A stretch of 64,000 nucleotides of DNA from Phaeobacter sp. 11ANDIMAR09 (GCF_001294455.1 NZ_LIKT01000002.1:186001-250000), one strand, 5' to 3'; shown: positions 8,900 through 18,451, counted from the first letter of the stretch. The notes: generated from the sequence alone by a model not told the origin. Numbers and translations are program-made.

Positions 8900-10249
8900 C
8901 TAGGCGTCTGACCAGCGGGCGGGCGCGCTGCCGCAGGCCTGCGCGGGGCTATCCCAGTGCATCTGGGTGGTGCCGACTTCCAGAGCAGGGCGCAGCCGCA
9001 AAGCGGGGCCCCAACTGCTGGTCTCGATATGAGATCCAAAGTCTTCTGGCCTGCTGCCCTCAATCTTTGGGCCGGTGAACCGCTGTGGCATCTGAGCCAG
9101 TTGCTCTGCCATGCGCGCGAGGGACAGCCGGGCGCTGGCGGCGCGTTGACTTGTAGCTGCGGCGGTCAGAGCGTTTAGGACAGCGGCAGCCATCATGTAG
9201 CCCGTCGCATGATCCAGCGCCTGAACGGGGAGCGGAGTTGGTGTATCAGCCCCGGCCCATTTGGCGCCTGTATCTGCGATCCCGGCGCTCATCTGTACCA
9301 GACTGTCAAAGCCGCGTCGCTTGGCCCATGGGCCAGTCCAGCCATAGGCATTGAGGCAGACCTCGATACGGTTGGGGGCAATCAGATCCCGCGTGGCCAA
9401 ACCCAACCCAAGCCCCTCCAGAGCACCGGGGCGGTAGCCATGCACCAGAACATCGGCCTCGGCCAGAAGGTCCTTGAAACGCGCCAGCCCAGCATCGTCG
9501 CGCAGATCGAGACAGGCCATGGATTTGCCCAAGGAAATGTCCTGGATGACGCCGGGCTCATCCCAGCCGGGCGGATCAATCCGTAGCACCTCGGCCCCAA
9601 AACCGGCGAGGGTCCGCGTCGCGATAGGGCCTGCCAACACGCGGGTCAGATCCAGTACCCGCAACCCTGCGAGGGGGCGGGTGCCTGTGGCCTGGGGGCG
9701 ATCCCGAAGCGACACGGGGCGCAGGCTGCCCCAGTGCACCAGAGGCTCTGCGGCCACTGCCTGCCCCTGTGGGTGGGCCAGCCATTGCGCGCGGCTGCGC
9801 ATAAAGGCGGCAACTCCACCCTCGGCTACTACATCCGTTTCTAGCGCTTCGCCTTCCCAGGATGCGACCGCCAAAGTCACCGCATCACGATCTTCGGCGC
9901 AGCCCAGAACTGACAGCGCGGCTGCGCGATGGTGGGGCAGGTTGGTGTGCAGCCGTATCCAGCCGTCTTTGCATCGGTAGTTCCCGGCAATCGGATCCCA
10001 AAGGCTGGGCAGTTTCCAGCCCTGCGCTGCAAAGCTGTAGCCAAACCAAAGCGAAGCAAGGCGCTGGTCTACGCTAACAGGGGGCCGCTCGTCACTCAGT
10101 CTCATCGCCTGCATAAACCGCGCCAGCTGCTGGCCTACGGCCGCGAAACTGTCATTGGCCAGCTCACTTACCGCAAAAGCACTGTCATAGCGCCCTTGGC
10201 CCGTGACCTCATAGCTCTCAGGGCTGGGGAATTCTTGCAAAAGGGTCAT
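8900..10249 (-). CDS. CoA-transferase family III (CaiB/BaiF) protein with unusual domain order
   Basis: 449 aa. The signature that normally opens family III proteins, LAGLRVLDLTRVLAGP, begins only at about residue 193, followed by the GAEVLRIDPPGWDEPG segment, GYRPGALEGLGLG and ALDHATG, whose Asp346 matches the catalytic aspartate position. Residues about 60-185 (GNYRCKDGWIRLHTN and onward) instead resemble the part that normally follows the catalytic region. The order of the two halves therefore looks swapped. Family III enzymes move CoA between carboxylic acids. The start overlaps the yejE-like stop by 4 nt, so it belongs to the peptide-transporter operon. Substrate unknown. Confidence 0.75.
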   Translation of the reverse strand: MTLLQEFPSPESYEVTGQGRYDSAFAVSELANDSFAAVGQQLARFMQAMRLSDERPPVSVDQRLASLWFGYSFAAQGWKLPSLWDPIAGNYRCKDGWIRLHTNLPHHRAAALSVLGCAEDRDAVTLAVASWEGEALETDVVAEGGVAAFMRSRAQWLAHPQGQAVAAEPLVHWGSLRPVSLRDRPQATGTRPLAGLRVLDLTRVLAGPIATRTLAGFGAEVLRIDPPGWDEPGVIQDISLGKSMACLDLRDDAGLARFKDLLAEADVLVHGYRPGALEGLGLGLATRDLIAPNRIEVCLNAYGWTGPWAKRRGFDSLVQMSAGIADTGAKWAGADTPTPLPVQALDHATGYMMAAAVLNALTAAATSQRAASARLSLARMAEQLAQMPQRFTGPKIEGSRPEDFGSHIETSSWGPALRLRPALEVGTTQMHWDSPAQACGSAPARWSDA

Positions 10250-11400
10250 TGCTGATAGGGGTCCAGACTGTCCCGGAGCCCATCGCCAAAGAAGTTGAAG
10301 GCCAAGACGATCACCACAATCGGCAACATGGGGATCGCGGTCCAGGGGTAGATCTCGATCGAGGCGAGGTTCTGCGCATCATTGAGCATCACCCCCCAAC
10401 TCACCGCCGGCGCACGCAGGCCTAGCCCGAGGAAGGACAGTGCCGTTTCCCCCAGGATCATTGCCGGGATCGACAGGGTAGCCGAGGCAATCAGATGCGA
10501 CATGAAATTGGGGATCAGGTGTTTGCGTATGACCCGGCCAGAGGAGGCTCCCATCATTTCAGCTGCGCGCACGTATTCTTCTTCACGCAGGGACAGGAAC
10601 TTGGCCCGTACCGATCGCGCCAGTCCGGGCCAGTCTAGGATGCCAAGGATCACCGAGATGATGAAGAACACCGCCACCGGCGACCAGTTGGAGGGCACCG
10701 CCGCCGACAGCGCCAGCCAGAGCGGCAGCTCCGGCAGGGAGCGCAGGACTTCGATCACCCGGTTGATGACCCAGTCGATCTTGCCGCCGAAATACCCCGC
10801 AACCGAACCAAAGAAGATGCCAAGCACAAAGGAAACCGAAATGCCAATCAGGCCAACCGTGAGTGACAGCTGAGCCCCAAAAAGAATGCGGCTGAAGATA
10901 TCGCGGCCCAATCTGTCAGATCCCCATAGAAATACGGTTGCACCTTCTGGGGCGCAGAACAGATGGGTGTCAGAGGGGATCAGCCCGGCGATATTGTAGC
11001 CCTTGCCCTCGCAGAAGAAATCGAGCTTCATCGGGTTGTTATAGTCGGGTTCAAAAACCCACTGAAAGGTCTCGAGATCCGCCTCGGAGGTCATCGGATA
11101 GATGAAGGGGCCGAGGAACTCCCCCTCGTGGAACAGGTTGATGGATTGTGGTGGCGAATAGAGATGTTCGCTCATCCGCTGGTTGGGGCCATAAGGCGCG
11201 ATGAAGCCTACCACTGGCAGCAGAAGGTAGCAGATCAGCAGGAAAGCTCCGGAGACCAACCCCAGCTTATGGGTTTTGAACTTGCGCCAGATCAGCACCC
11301 AGTTGGGGGCATCCAGATCCTTGCGCTCCAGCTCCAGCACCGAGGCCTGCGGATCATAGGGCGCATCATCGACAAAGCGACCGTCGGGTAGTTGGGTCAT
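10246..11400 (-). CDS. yejE: ABC transporter permease, YejE type
   Basis: 384 aa inner-membrane permease of a peptide (microcin C-type) importer. One membrane helix near residues 50-70 precedes a long periplasmic loop, then five helices form the BPD_transp_1 domain. EEYVRAAEMMGASSGRVIRKHLIPN is interrupted family text but clearly contains the EAA loop (AAEMMGAS) that docks on the ATPase. The N-terminal cytoplasmic tail and long loop are usual for YejE. It overlaps the start of the other permease gene by 4 nt on its 5' side and the CoA-transferase gene by 4 nt on its 3' side. Confidence 0.9.
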   Translation of the reverse strand: MTQLPDGRFVDDAPYDPQASVLELERKDLDAPNWVLIWRKFKTHKLGLVSGAFLLICYLLLPVVGFIAPYGPNQRMSEHLYSPPQSINLFHEGEFLGPFIYPMTSEADLETFQWVFEPDYNNPMKLDFFCEGKGYNIAGLIPSDTHLFCAPEGATVFLWGSDRLGRDIFSRILFGAQLSLTVGLIGISVSFVLGIFFGSVAGYFGGKIDWVINRVIEVLRSLPELPLWLALSAAVPSNWSPVAVFFIISVILGILDWPGLARSVRAKFLSLREEEYVRAAEMMGASSGRVIRKHLIPNFMSHLIASATLSIPAMILGETALSFLGLGLRAPAVSWGVMLNDAQNLASIEIYPWTAIPMLPIVVIVLAFNFFGDGLRDSLDPYQQ

Positions 11401-12425
11401 GCGTCACGCCCCTCATAGCGAATGCGGGGATCCAGCAGGACCAGCAGCACATCGGAAATCATCGTTCCAATCAGCGTCAGCAGTGCGACAAACATCAGCA
11501 CAAAGCCGGAGAGAAACATGTCTTGGGTCTTGAGCGCGGTGAGCAGAGTGGGGCCGATGGTCTGCAGCCCCAGCACGACCGAAACCAGAACTGAGCCGGA
11601 AATCATCGCCGGCAGTAGGTTGCCAATATCGGCGACAAAGGGGTTAAAGGCCACCCGGAGTGGGTATTTTGCTAGCATCCGCGAGGGCGACATGCCCTTG
11701 GCCACCGCAGTTTCCACATAGGGTTTGCCCAGCTCATCCAGCATATTGGCGCGCAATCTTTGCATCATGGCCGAAGCCCCGGAGGTGCCAATGACAAAGG
11801 TCGGCACGATGAGGTGGATGAGAATAGATTTGACCTTTTCCCAGCCCATAGGCTCGCCCTCAAAGGCGGGGTCCATTAGGCCGCCAATGGGCAGGTTGAA
11901 CCAACGATGCCCATAGTAGAACAGGATCAGCGCGAGCAAGAAGTTTGGCGTGGCGAGGCCAAGATAACCCACAAATGCAGAGGTATAATCCACCCAGCTG
12001 CGTGCCCGTGCGGCCGCCAGAACCCCCAGCGGCAAGGCCACCACATAGACAAACAGAACGGCTGCCAGATTGACAAGAACGGTCAGCCACAGGCTGTCGC
12101 CGACGATTTCCGCGACGGGGCGGTCAAACTCAAACGACCAGCCAAAGTTGCCCTGCACCAGACCGGAAAAACCATGTGGGCCGGGCATGAAACCAACCCA
12201 GATAAAATACTGCTGCCACAGGGGTTTATCTAGGGCATACTCACTGCGCAGGAATTCGGCCTTGGCCACCCCGGCGGACTGGCCACTGGCGCGCAGTTCT
12301 GCAATCTGGTTCGACAGGTAGTCGCCGGGTGGTAGGTTGATGATCACAAAGACCAGGATAGAGACCACCCAGAGGGTCAGTAGCATGGTGCCAAAGCGGT
12401 AGAGGGCGTAGCGTAGAATCTCCAT
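11397..12425 (-). CDS. yejB: ABC transporter permease, YejB type
   Basis: 342 aa. The start MEILRYALYRFGTMLLTLWVV is a typical first helix of DppB/YejB permeases; GDYLSNQIAELRASGQ matches the periplasmic loop of this family. The remaining helices carry the EAA loop (VETAVAKGMSPSRML). It forms the translocation pore with the YejE-type partner. The ATG shares one base with the stop of the binding-protein gene (TAATG), showing coupling. The C-terminus DPRIRYEGRDA is a common ending in this family. Confidence 0.9.
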   Translation of the reverse strand: MEILRYALYRFGTMLLTLWVVSILVFVIINLPPGDYLSNQIAELRASGQSAGVAKAEFLRSEYALDKPLWQQYFIWVGFMPGPHGFSGLVQGNFGWSFEFDRPVAEIVGDSLWLTVLVNLAAVLFVYVVALPLGVLAAARARSWVDYTSAFVGYLGLATPNFLLALILFYYGHRWFNLPIGGLMDPAFEGEPMGWEKVKSILIHLIVPTFVIGTSGASAMMQRLRANMLDELGKPYVETAVAKGMSPSRMLAKYPLRVAFNPFVADIGNLLPAMISGSVLVSVVLGLQTIGPTLLTALKTQDMFLSGFVLMFVALLTLIGTMISDVLLVLLDPRIRYEGRDA

Positions 12426-14359
12426 TAGCCATCCCCATCCTGAAAGAAGAATTCATCCGGGCGATAGATGCCAAAATGGGCGCCAGGATCCCAAGCCCAG
12501 ATGGCCTGCTCTGGCACATTGCGCAACCGGTTTGACACCACCACGGGCTGCGGCGCGCCAGCTACAATGCCGATGCCATAGACCTGCTCGGCATGGATCG
12601 ACAGCATCTCGTGCCAGATCGCGGCGCGCGTCTCATCCTCTGAGGCGGTCTCCCAGGCGTGAAACAGCTCCATCAGGCGCTGGGCGGGCTCCAGATCCGG
12701 CGCTTCGCCTGCAGCGCCTCCGGTCTGGTAATACTGCCCCCATTTGGGCCAGGCCAGAAACACCTGGTCCGTTGGCGCCAGATAGGCGGGAGAGGTGTGT
12801 TCTTGCGGCAGTCCATTGTCCCAGCCAAACCAGACCGAGGCCATGGTGGTGCCGGAAAACACCCGGTTGCGCAGAATATCACGGTCCAGCGGGCGCATGA
12901 TCAGTTTGACGCCGACGTCATTCCAGTCATCGGTAATGATTTGCAGGGCATTTTCCACCTCTTGGCGTTCACCAGCGGTTTCCACCACCAGCTCCATCCG
13001 GCGGCCATCAGGCAGATAGCGAATGCCATAGCCATCCTTTTCGGTGAGCCCGGCCTGATCCAGCAAGCGATTGGCCAGCTCTGGATCAAAAGAGGCCCAG
13101 GCGGCGCGGAATTCAGGCTCAAAGAAGGGGCTTTGCTCCAGCACCGACATGGCACCGGCCTTTGCCAGCTTGAAGTAGAGTGCCCGGTTGATGGCGGCCC
13201 GGTTGATGGCCAGGGACAGGGCCCGGCGCACCCGGACATCGCGCAGCACTTTCCGCCAGACCGGGTCCGAGACATTCAGGTTGGGGTAAATCGCGATCTG
13301 CGAGGCCGCGCCGGTGCCCCAAAGGTAGGTCTGGTAATTGCCGCCATCGTTTTCGCCTTTGCGCAGGATCGGGATGTCGCGAAAGCCAAGACCACGGGCC
13401 TGAAGATCCGCCTGCCCGGCATTGGATTTGGCGGCGACCAGTCCACCGGCCACGATCTCCATCTCGACCGTGTCGATATAGGGCAGCTGCACGCCGCGGC
13501 TGTCGACGCGATGGTAATAGGGGTTGCGTACAAATTGATGCCGGATCCGCTTGCCTGCGGTGGCATTGATCCAGGGCTGCAGCGTGGGCAGCTCGTGATT
13601 GTCGAATTTGTACATATTGTCGTATTTATTGTGCAGCGCCGCCCAGCTTTTGACGCGGGCGTAATCCACCTCTTCGGCCAGGGTTTCGGCCTCGGCATAA
13701 TCCGCATGAAACTGTTTGAGATAGGCCGAGGGTCGGTAGATGAAAGGGGGGCGGGCCTGGGCCAGGTTCTGCAGGAACTGCGGATGCGGGGTTTGCCATT
13801 CAAAGACAACGGTGGTCGCATCCGGAAAGCTGACTTTCGGTAACTCCCCTTCGGAATAGAGGAAATCCGGCGGCCCGGCGGGGCTCAGCATTGGATTGTT
13901 GGCGATGTCCTTCCACCAGTATTCAAAATCGGCGGAGGTGAAGGGATCACCATTGGACCAGTGATGGCCGGTGCGCAGGTTCAGAGTGTAGCGCCGGTTG
14001 TCTTCGTTTTCATAGCCCAGCAGGATATCGGGCTGTAGTTGGTAGTCTTCGTCATAGCCCACAAGTCGGGCATATCCATAGACCACCATCTGCCGGATGT
14101 CCTTGGAGCGGGTGACCATGGTGTTGAGCGTGCCGCCCTGCAGGCCAAAGTCACGCCCCTTGGCCGCCAGATCCACCACCAGCGGCAACTCTGGCAGACG
14201 CTCAGATATCGCAGGGAGATTGCCGGCGTCGACTTCTGATTGCCAAAAGCTGCTTTCGACAAAACTGGGCCCCGCCCCTGCGGGTAGGGGCAGTATCAGG
14301 GCCGAGGCCAGCAGCAGGGGAGAGAAGCGGGCCAGGGCGGTTTTGGTGGCTTTAAACAT
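12425..14359 (-). CDS. yejA: Extracellular solute-binding protein, family 5 (YejA type)
   Basis: 644 aa from ATG 14359. A signal peptide is evident (Lys/Arg start, hydrophobic core LLLASALILPLPAGA). The mature protein has the family-5 peptide-binding pattern: GGTLNTMV near the start, GYENEDNRRYTLNLRTGHHWSNGDPFT, and DVRVRRALSLAINRAAIN. Length matches YejA-type binders, longer than DppA/OppA. It binds oligopeptides or modified peptides in the periplasm and delivers them to YejBE. The frame is open to 14410, but the chosen start overlaps the ATPase stop by 8 nt and gives an ordinary signal peptide. Confidence 0.88.
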   Translation of the reverse strand: MFKATKTALARFSPLLLASALILPLPAGAGPSFVESSFWQSEVDAGNLPAISERLPELPLVVDLAAKGRDFGLQGGTLNTMVTRSKDIRQMVVYGYARLVGYDEDYQLQPDILLGYENEDNRRYTLNLRTGHHWSNGDPFTSADFEYWWKDIANNPMLSPAGPPDFLYSEGELPKVSFPDATTVVFEWQTPHPQFLQNLAQARPPFIYRPSAYLKQFHADYAEAETLAEEVDYARVKSWAALHNKYDNMYKFDNHELPTLQPWINATAGKRIRHQFVRNPYYHRVDSRGVQLPYIDTVEMEIVAGGLVAAKSNAGQADLQARGLGFRDIPILRKGENDGGNYQTYLWGTGAASQIAIYPNLNVSDPVWRKVLRDVRVRRALSLAINRAAINRALYFKLAKAGAMSVLEQSPFFEPEFRAAWASFDPELANRLLDQAGLTEKDGYGIRYLPDGRRMELVVETAGERQEVENALQIITDDWNDVGVKLIMRPLDRDILRNRVFSGTTMASVWFGWDNGLPQEHTSPAYLAPTDQVFLAWPKWGQYYQTGGAAGEAPDLEPAQRLMELFHAWETASEDETRAAIWHEMLSIHAEQVYGIGIVAGAPQPVVVSNRLRNVPEQAIWAWDPGAHFGIYRPDEFFFQDGDG

Positions 14360-16124
14360 GGCAGCGTACCTTGTGTCCGGGCGCAAGCGGCGTGAGAGGC
14401 GGCGCTTCATATCCGGAGAACCTGAATTGTTCAGGCCAATTTTCGGGACGACCGGCGCCCTGGGCCACCAGTTCCAGATTGATCGGGCGGTGGATGTCCG
14501 GCTCTGGCTGGGCCGCGATCAGGGCTTTGGTGTAGGGGTGCTGGGGATTGTGAAACAGGGTCTCGGGGCTGGCCTGTTCGACCACTAACCCGCGCCGCAT
14601 CACCGCGACCTCGTCGGCAATCCGGGCCACCACGGCCAGGTCGTGACTGATGAATAGATAAGAGAGTTGTCTTTGATCCCGGATCTCTTCCAAAAGGTTC
14701 AGGATCTGCTCCTGTACCGAAACATCCAACGCCGAGGTGGGCTCGTCGCAGACGATCAGAGATGGGTCGAGCATCAGGGCCCGGGCAATCGACAGCCTTT
14801 GGCGCTGGCCGCCGGAAAAGGCATGGGGGTAGCGCTGCAGCATATCGCGCCCCAATCCCACCATTTGCAACATTTCCGCTGCTTTGATCCGTTGTTCTGA
14901 GCGGTTGCCGATCCGGTGGATCTCCAGCGGCTCAACCATGGTATCGAGAATGCGCATCCGCGGGCTGAGCGAGGAATAGGGATCCTGGAACACCATTTGT
15001 GCCTCGCGCTGAAAGGCGGTGCGGGCGGCACGATCCATCCTGTGGACCTCGATAGGGGGCATGTCGGGTTGGGGGCGAAACAGTACCTCGCCGCCCTCAT
15101 CCGGGGGTTCTGCTCCTAGGGCGATGCGGGCGGCAGTGGTCTTGCCCGAACCGCTTTCGCCGACGATGGCCAGGGTTTTGCCCCGGGGCAGTTCCAGATC
15201 AATGCCGCGACAGGCGTAGATCAAGCTGGGGGCTTTCCAGCCCTTGCCTGCGCGCATGCTATAGGTCTTGGACACCGACTTGAGCTCGAGGATCAGATCC
15301 TTTTTTGCGGGCAACGCTTTGGGGGCCGCGGCAGCGGGAATTTTTGGGGCGGCCTGAATCAGGGCCTGGGTATAGGGATGCGCGGGGGCCGACAGCAGAG
15401 GCTCGGCAGCTCCGGCCTCCATCACGCGGCCCTTATGCATCACCACCACCTGTTCGGCCATATTGGCAACCACGCCCAGGTCATGAGTGACCAGGATCAT
15501 TGCCATGCCGGTATCGCGCTGCAGCTCCTTCATCAGCCCCAGCACCTGGGCCTGGGTGGTTACGTCCAGAGCCGTGGTTGGTTCATCTGCGATCAGCAGC
15601 TTGGGCTTGGCCACCATGGCCATGGCGATCATGGCGCGCTGGCGCATGCCACCTGACAGTTCAAACGGGTACGAGCTGTAGGTGCGCTCGGGGTCTGGAA
15701 ATCCAACGCGTTCAAAACAGGCCAGAACCTCTTTCTTGGCTTCCGCCTCGCTCTTGCGCCCATGCAACCAGAGCACTTCTGACACCTGATTGCCAATCCG
15801 GTGCAGAGGCGACAACGAGCGCATCGGCTCTTGGAAGATCATGGCAATTTGGTTGCCGCGCAGATCACGCATCTCACCCTCTGGGAGATGCACCAGTTCT
15901 TTGCAGCTTGCCCCATCCTGAAACTGGATCGAGCCGGTGCGAATCTGTGCCGCTTTGGGCAGAATACGCAGGACCGCGCGGCAGGAAATGGTTTTTCCGG
16001 ATCCACTTTCGCCAACCAAGGCCAATGTCTCTCCGGCGGCCACATCAAAACTGACATCGCGCACGACGGAGTCATCCTTGCCAAAGCCGATGCTGAGGTC
16101 TTTTACCGAGAGCAGAGGCGCCAT
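14352..16124 (-). CDS. yejF: ABC transporter ATP-binding protein with two nucleotide domains, YejF type
   Basis: 590 aa with two full ATPase domains in tandem. Domain 1: Walker A GESGSGKT near residue 37, signature LSGGMRQRAM, Walker B LLIADEP. Domain 2: GESGSGKT again at mid-protein, FSGGQRQRLSIARAL, LIVCDEPTSALDVS. Each half ends in the oligopeptide-type region (NPQHPYTKALIAA; APAHPYTQALIQA). It powers the peptide importer. It is first in the operon, whereas in E. coli yejF is last. The only sizeable upstream space for a promoter is 16125-16425. Confidence 0.92.
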   Translation of the reverse strand: MAPLLSVKDLSIGFGKDDSVVRDVSFDVAAGETLALVGESGSGKTISCRAVLRILPKAAQIRTGSIQFQDGASCKELVHLPEGEMRDLRGNQIAMIFQEPMRSLSPLHRIGNQVSEVLWLHGRKSEAEAKKEVLACFERVGFPDPERTYSSYPFELSGGMRQRAMIAMAMVAKPKLLIADEPTTALDVTTQAQVLGLMKELQRDTGMAMILVTHDLGVVANMAEQVVVMHKGRVMEAGAAEPLLSAPAHPYTQALIQAAPKIPAAAAPKALPAKKDLILELKSVSKTYSMRAGKGWKAPSLIYACRGIDLELPRGKTLAIVGESGSGKTTAARIALGAEPPDEGGEVLFRPQPDMPPIEVHRMDRAARTAFQREAQMVFQDPYSSLSPRMRILDTMVEPLEIHRIGNRSEQRIKAAEMLQMVGLGRDMLQRYPHAFSGGQRQRLSIARALMLDPSLIVCDEPTSALDVSVQEQILNLLEEIRDQRQLSYLFISHDLAVVARIADEVAVMRRGLVVEQASPETLFHNPQHPYTKALIAAQPEPDIHRPINLELVAQGAGRPENWPEQFRFSGYEAPPLTPLAPGHKVRCHV

Positions 16125-16425
16125 TCAGCGCTGCTCCGGTTGATGTCGTGATCCGGTCATAATGTCCCGTCTTTCCCTGATCTTTTTTGCCCACACCTTC
16201 GCGCGGGGCCTGTGCTCTAGTCAAACCCCATTTGTCCCGGTGGGGTCCAGCTGCAGGAAAAATGATAAAACGGCACTGCTGCGCCACAATTTACCCCCGC
16301 AATCCGCTGATAGACGGCAAAGACTACACATTTGTTGCAGGATCTGACAAAGCAGAGCAAGAGGCCGGCGCCTTGGCTTTGTAGCATCGCCAGCCATTTT
16401 GCAGGCATGCCAAAGGAGAGCTGAC
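16125..16425. other. Divergent intergenic region between yejF-like and methyltransferase genes
   Basis: About 300 nt with no credible coding frame. The stretch near 16258-16345 is AT-richer than its surroundings and may hold the divergent promoters, but I see no clear hexamer pair. The only firm site is the AAAGGAGAG ribosome site at about 16411-16419 in front of the methyltransferase. Confidence 0.45.
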
Positions 16426-16920
16426 ATGATCACGCGATTGGACCTATTTATCGACCGTATGGTGTCGCAGCGCGCTTGCCTGGATTTTGGCATCGCCCAG
16501 ACCGCAGGGATGTCGGGGCCAGTGTTCGAGCTGGGGCTGGGCAATGGCCGCACCTATCACCACATGAAACACAATGTCATCGGACGCGATCTCTATGTAT
16601 TTGAACGGGCCGTGGCCTCGCATCCAGACAGCACTCCGCCCGAGGAGTTGACCATTCTGGGTGATGTGCGCGAGACCTTGCCAGCCGCGCTGGGGCGCTT
16701 TGGTGCCACTGCGAGCCTGATCCATGCGGATCTTGGCGGCCACAACCGGGCCAAGAACGATGCCTTTGCCCGGCTGATTTCACCTCTGGTCGAGCCACTG
16801 CTGGCAGTTGGCGGGCTGATGGTTTCCTCTGACCGGATGTATTTTGAGGGGCTTACCGAAATGCCCTTGCCTCCAGAGGCCGTTGAGGGACGCTGCTTTA
16901 TCTATCGCCGCGAGGGTTAA
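16426..16920 (+). CDS. Class I SAM-dependent methyltransferase-like protein
   Basis: 164 aa. FELGLGNGRTYHHM (about residues 34-47) matches the glycine-rich SAM-binding loop, followed by RDLYVFERA with an acidic residue after strand 2 and IHADLGGHN as a motif-IV-like strand. The substrate-binding part is short, so the target may be a small molecule, or the protein may be a conserved family of unassigned function. ATG 16426 has AAAGGAGAG at ideal spacing; an earlier frame start at 16399 lacks this. It stands alone, in front of a GST gene. Confidence 0.65.
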   Translation: MITRLDLFIDRMVSQRACLDFGIAQTAGMSGPVFELGLGNGRTYHHMKHNVIGRDLYVFERAVASHPDSTPPEELTILGDVRETLPAALGRFGATASLIHADLGGHNRAKNDAFARLISPLVEPLLAVGGLMVSSDRMYFEGLTEMPLPPEAVEGRCFIYRREG

Positions 16921-17018
16921 GCCTGCAAACCGGGTGGGACGTCAGGTCACGCTGGCCGAGCCTGGCTGATGGCCCCTAGGCTGGATAGCGACCAAACGAT
17001 GAGCAGGGAGGCCAGCCG

Positions 17019-17648
17019 ATGATTTTTTATGATTGTTCCACCGCACCCAATCCACGCCGGGCGCGGATGTTTCTGGCAGAAAAGGGTCTGACCCCCGAAA
17101 GCCATGATGTTTCGATTGCCAAGGGCGAGCAGCTGAACCCGGCGTTTTTGGCGGTCAATCCGCGGGCGACCATTCCGGTATTGGTCACCGACGAAGGCAG
17201 CGTTCTGACCGAGAACCTCGGCATTGCAGCCTATCTGGAGGCCCATACGCCTGAACCGGCGCTGATGGGGCGCTCGGCGGATGAAAAGGGCCTGGTCCTG
17301 ATGTGGAATTCGATTGTTGAGCAACAGGGCGGCATGCCCATCGCCGAGGCGCTGCGCAACACTCACCCGGCCTTTGAAAACCGCGCCATTCCCGGCCCCG
17401 ATAACTATGCGCAGTTGCCGCAGTTGGCGGTACGGGGGCTGGCCCGCACCCAGCGTTTCTTTGAACTGCTCGAGGAACGCCTGAGCGAGAGCCCCTATCT
17501 GGCCGGAGAAGACTTCACCCTGGCGGATATCTCGGCCTTTGTGTTTGTTGAGTTCGCCCGAGTGATCAAGCAGCGCATCCCCGAAGACAATGTCGCGAGC
17601 CTGGCCTGGTATAAGGCGATCAAATCCCGCCCCAGCGCCCAACTCTAG
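17019..17648 (+). CDS. Glutathione S-transferase family protein
   Basis: 209 aa cytosolic GST. The thioredoxin-like N-terminal domain has YDCSTAPNPRRARMFLAEKG, NPRATIPVL (the conserved cis-Pro in TIPVL) and LTENLGIAAYLE, where Glu/Asn bind the glutathione gamma-glutamyl group. The helical C-terminal domain has FTLADISAFVFVEF, the usual N-capping Asp region. It conjugates or reduces electrophiles using glutathione. GGGAGG lies 8 nt before the ATG. Substrate cannot be read. Confidence 0.88.
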   Translation: MIFYDCSTAPNPRRARMFLAEKGLTPESHDVSIAKGEQLNPAFLAVNPRATIPVLVTDEGSVLTENLGIAAYLEAHTPEPALMGRSADEKGLVLMWNSIVEQQGGMPIAEALRNTHPAFENRAIPGPDNYAQLPQLAVRGLARTQRFFELLEERLSESPYLAGEDFTLADISAFVFVEFARVIKQRIPEDNVASLAWYKAIKSRPSAQL

Positions 17649-17740
17649 GAGACACATGCCGCCGATCGACCTGCAGGCTGGACAAGCCGCCTTATGGTAC
17701 GCAGGATGCAGCAACTCTGTCAGAACGCAAGAAACCCGCC

Positions 17741-18406
17741 ATGCCCCCTAAGCCGCTCTTACATCGTGACAACCCCAGCGCCGAACCACTGGTCGGCAAT
17801 GTCAAAGTCACGCGGGAAGACTGGCTCAATGTCGCGATGGACGTGCTGATCACGGATGGGGTTGAACAGGTCAAGGTACTGGCCCTGGCCGAGCGGATGA
17901 ATGTGTCCCGCTCGTCCTTCTATTGGTACTTTAAATCGCGACAGGACTTGCTGGACGCCCTGCTGAAGACCTGGGAACAGACCAATACCGCCGCCATGGT
18001 GGAACGGGCCGAAGCCCCGGCTGAGGCGATCACAGGCGCGGTTTTGAACATCTTCCACTGCATCGCCAATCCATCGCTGTTCAACACAGCTCTGGATTTC
18101 GCGGTGCGCGACTGGGCGCGCCGCTCGGGCAAGGTGCGTAGCCTTCTGGATCGGTCTGATGCCCGCCGGGTTGAGGCCCTGACCCAGATGTTCATCCGCT
18201 ATGACTACAGCGCGCCAGAAGCCATGACCCGCGCCAAGGTGCTGTATTATATGCAGCTGGGCTATGACATGGCGGAGCCAAACGAGAGCTATGCCCACCG
18301 GTTGGAGATGACGCCGCACTATCTGAAAGTGTTCACCGGGCAGGAACCCAGTGCTGCGGAACTGGACGAATTTGCCGTCTTTACCAAAAAGCATTGGGAT
18401 CTCTAG
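17741..18406 (+). CDS. TetR/AcrR family transcriptional regulator
   Basis: 221 aa. The N-terminal helix-turn-helix is clear: TREDWLNVAMDVLITDGVEQ, then VLALAERMNVSRSSFYWYFKSRQDLL, the classic TetR recognition helix with YWYFKSR. The C-terminal all-helical part would bind an unknown ligand. It starts 92 nt after the GST gene and ends at a strong terminator shared with the convergent oxidoreductase. Candidate targets are its own promoter and the neighbouring GST; no operator palindrome was evident upstream. Confidence 0.88.
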   Translation: MPPKPLLHRDNPSAEPLVGNVKVTREDWLNVAMDVLITDGVEQVKVLALAERMNVSRSSFYWYFKSRQDLLDALLKTWEQTNTAAMVERAEAPAEAITGAVLNIFHCIANPSLFNTALDFAVRDWARRSGKVRSLLDRSDARRVEALTQMFIRYDYSAPEAMTRAKVLYYMQLGYDMAEPNESYAHRLEMTPHYLKVFTGQEPSAAELDEFAVFTKKHWDL

Positions 18407-18424
18407 CCCGGTGCGGATCTCAGA

Positions 18425-18451
18425 AAATTGGCCCCGCAAAGGGGCCAATTT
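18425..18451. terminator. Bidirectional terminator between TetR gene and indolepyruvate oxidoreductase
   Basis: AAATTGGCCCC-GCAAA-GGGGCCAATTT, an 11 bp perfect stem with a 5 nt loop and AT flanks on both sides, between two convergent genes. Confidence 0.85.
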
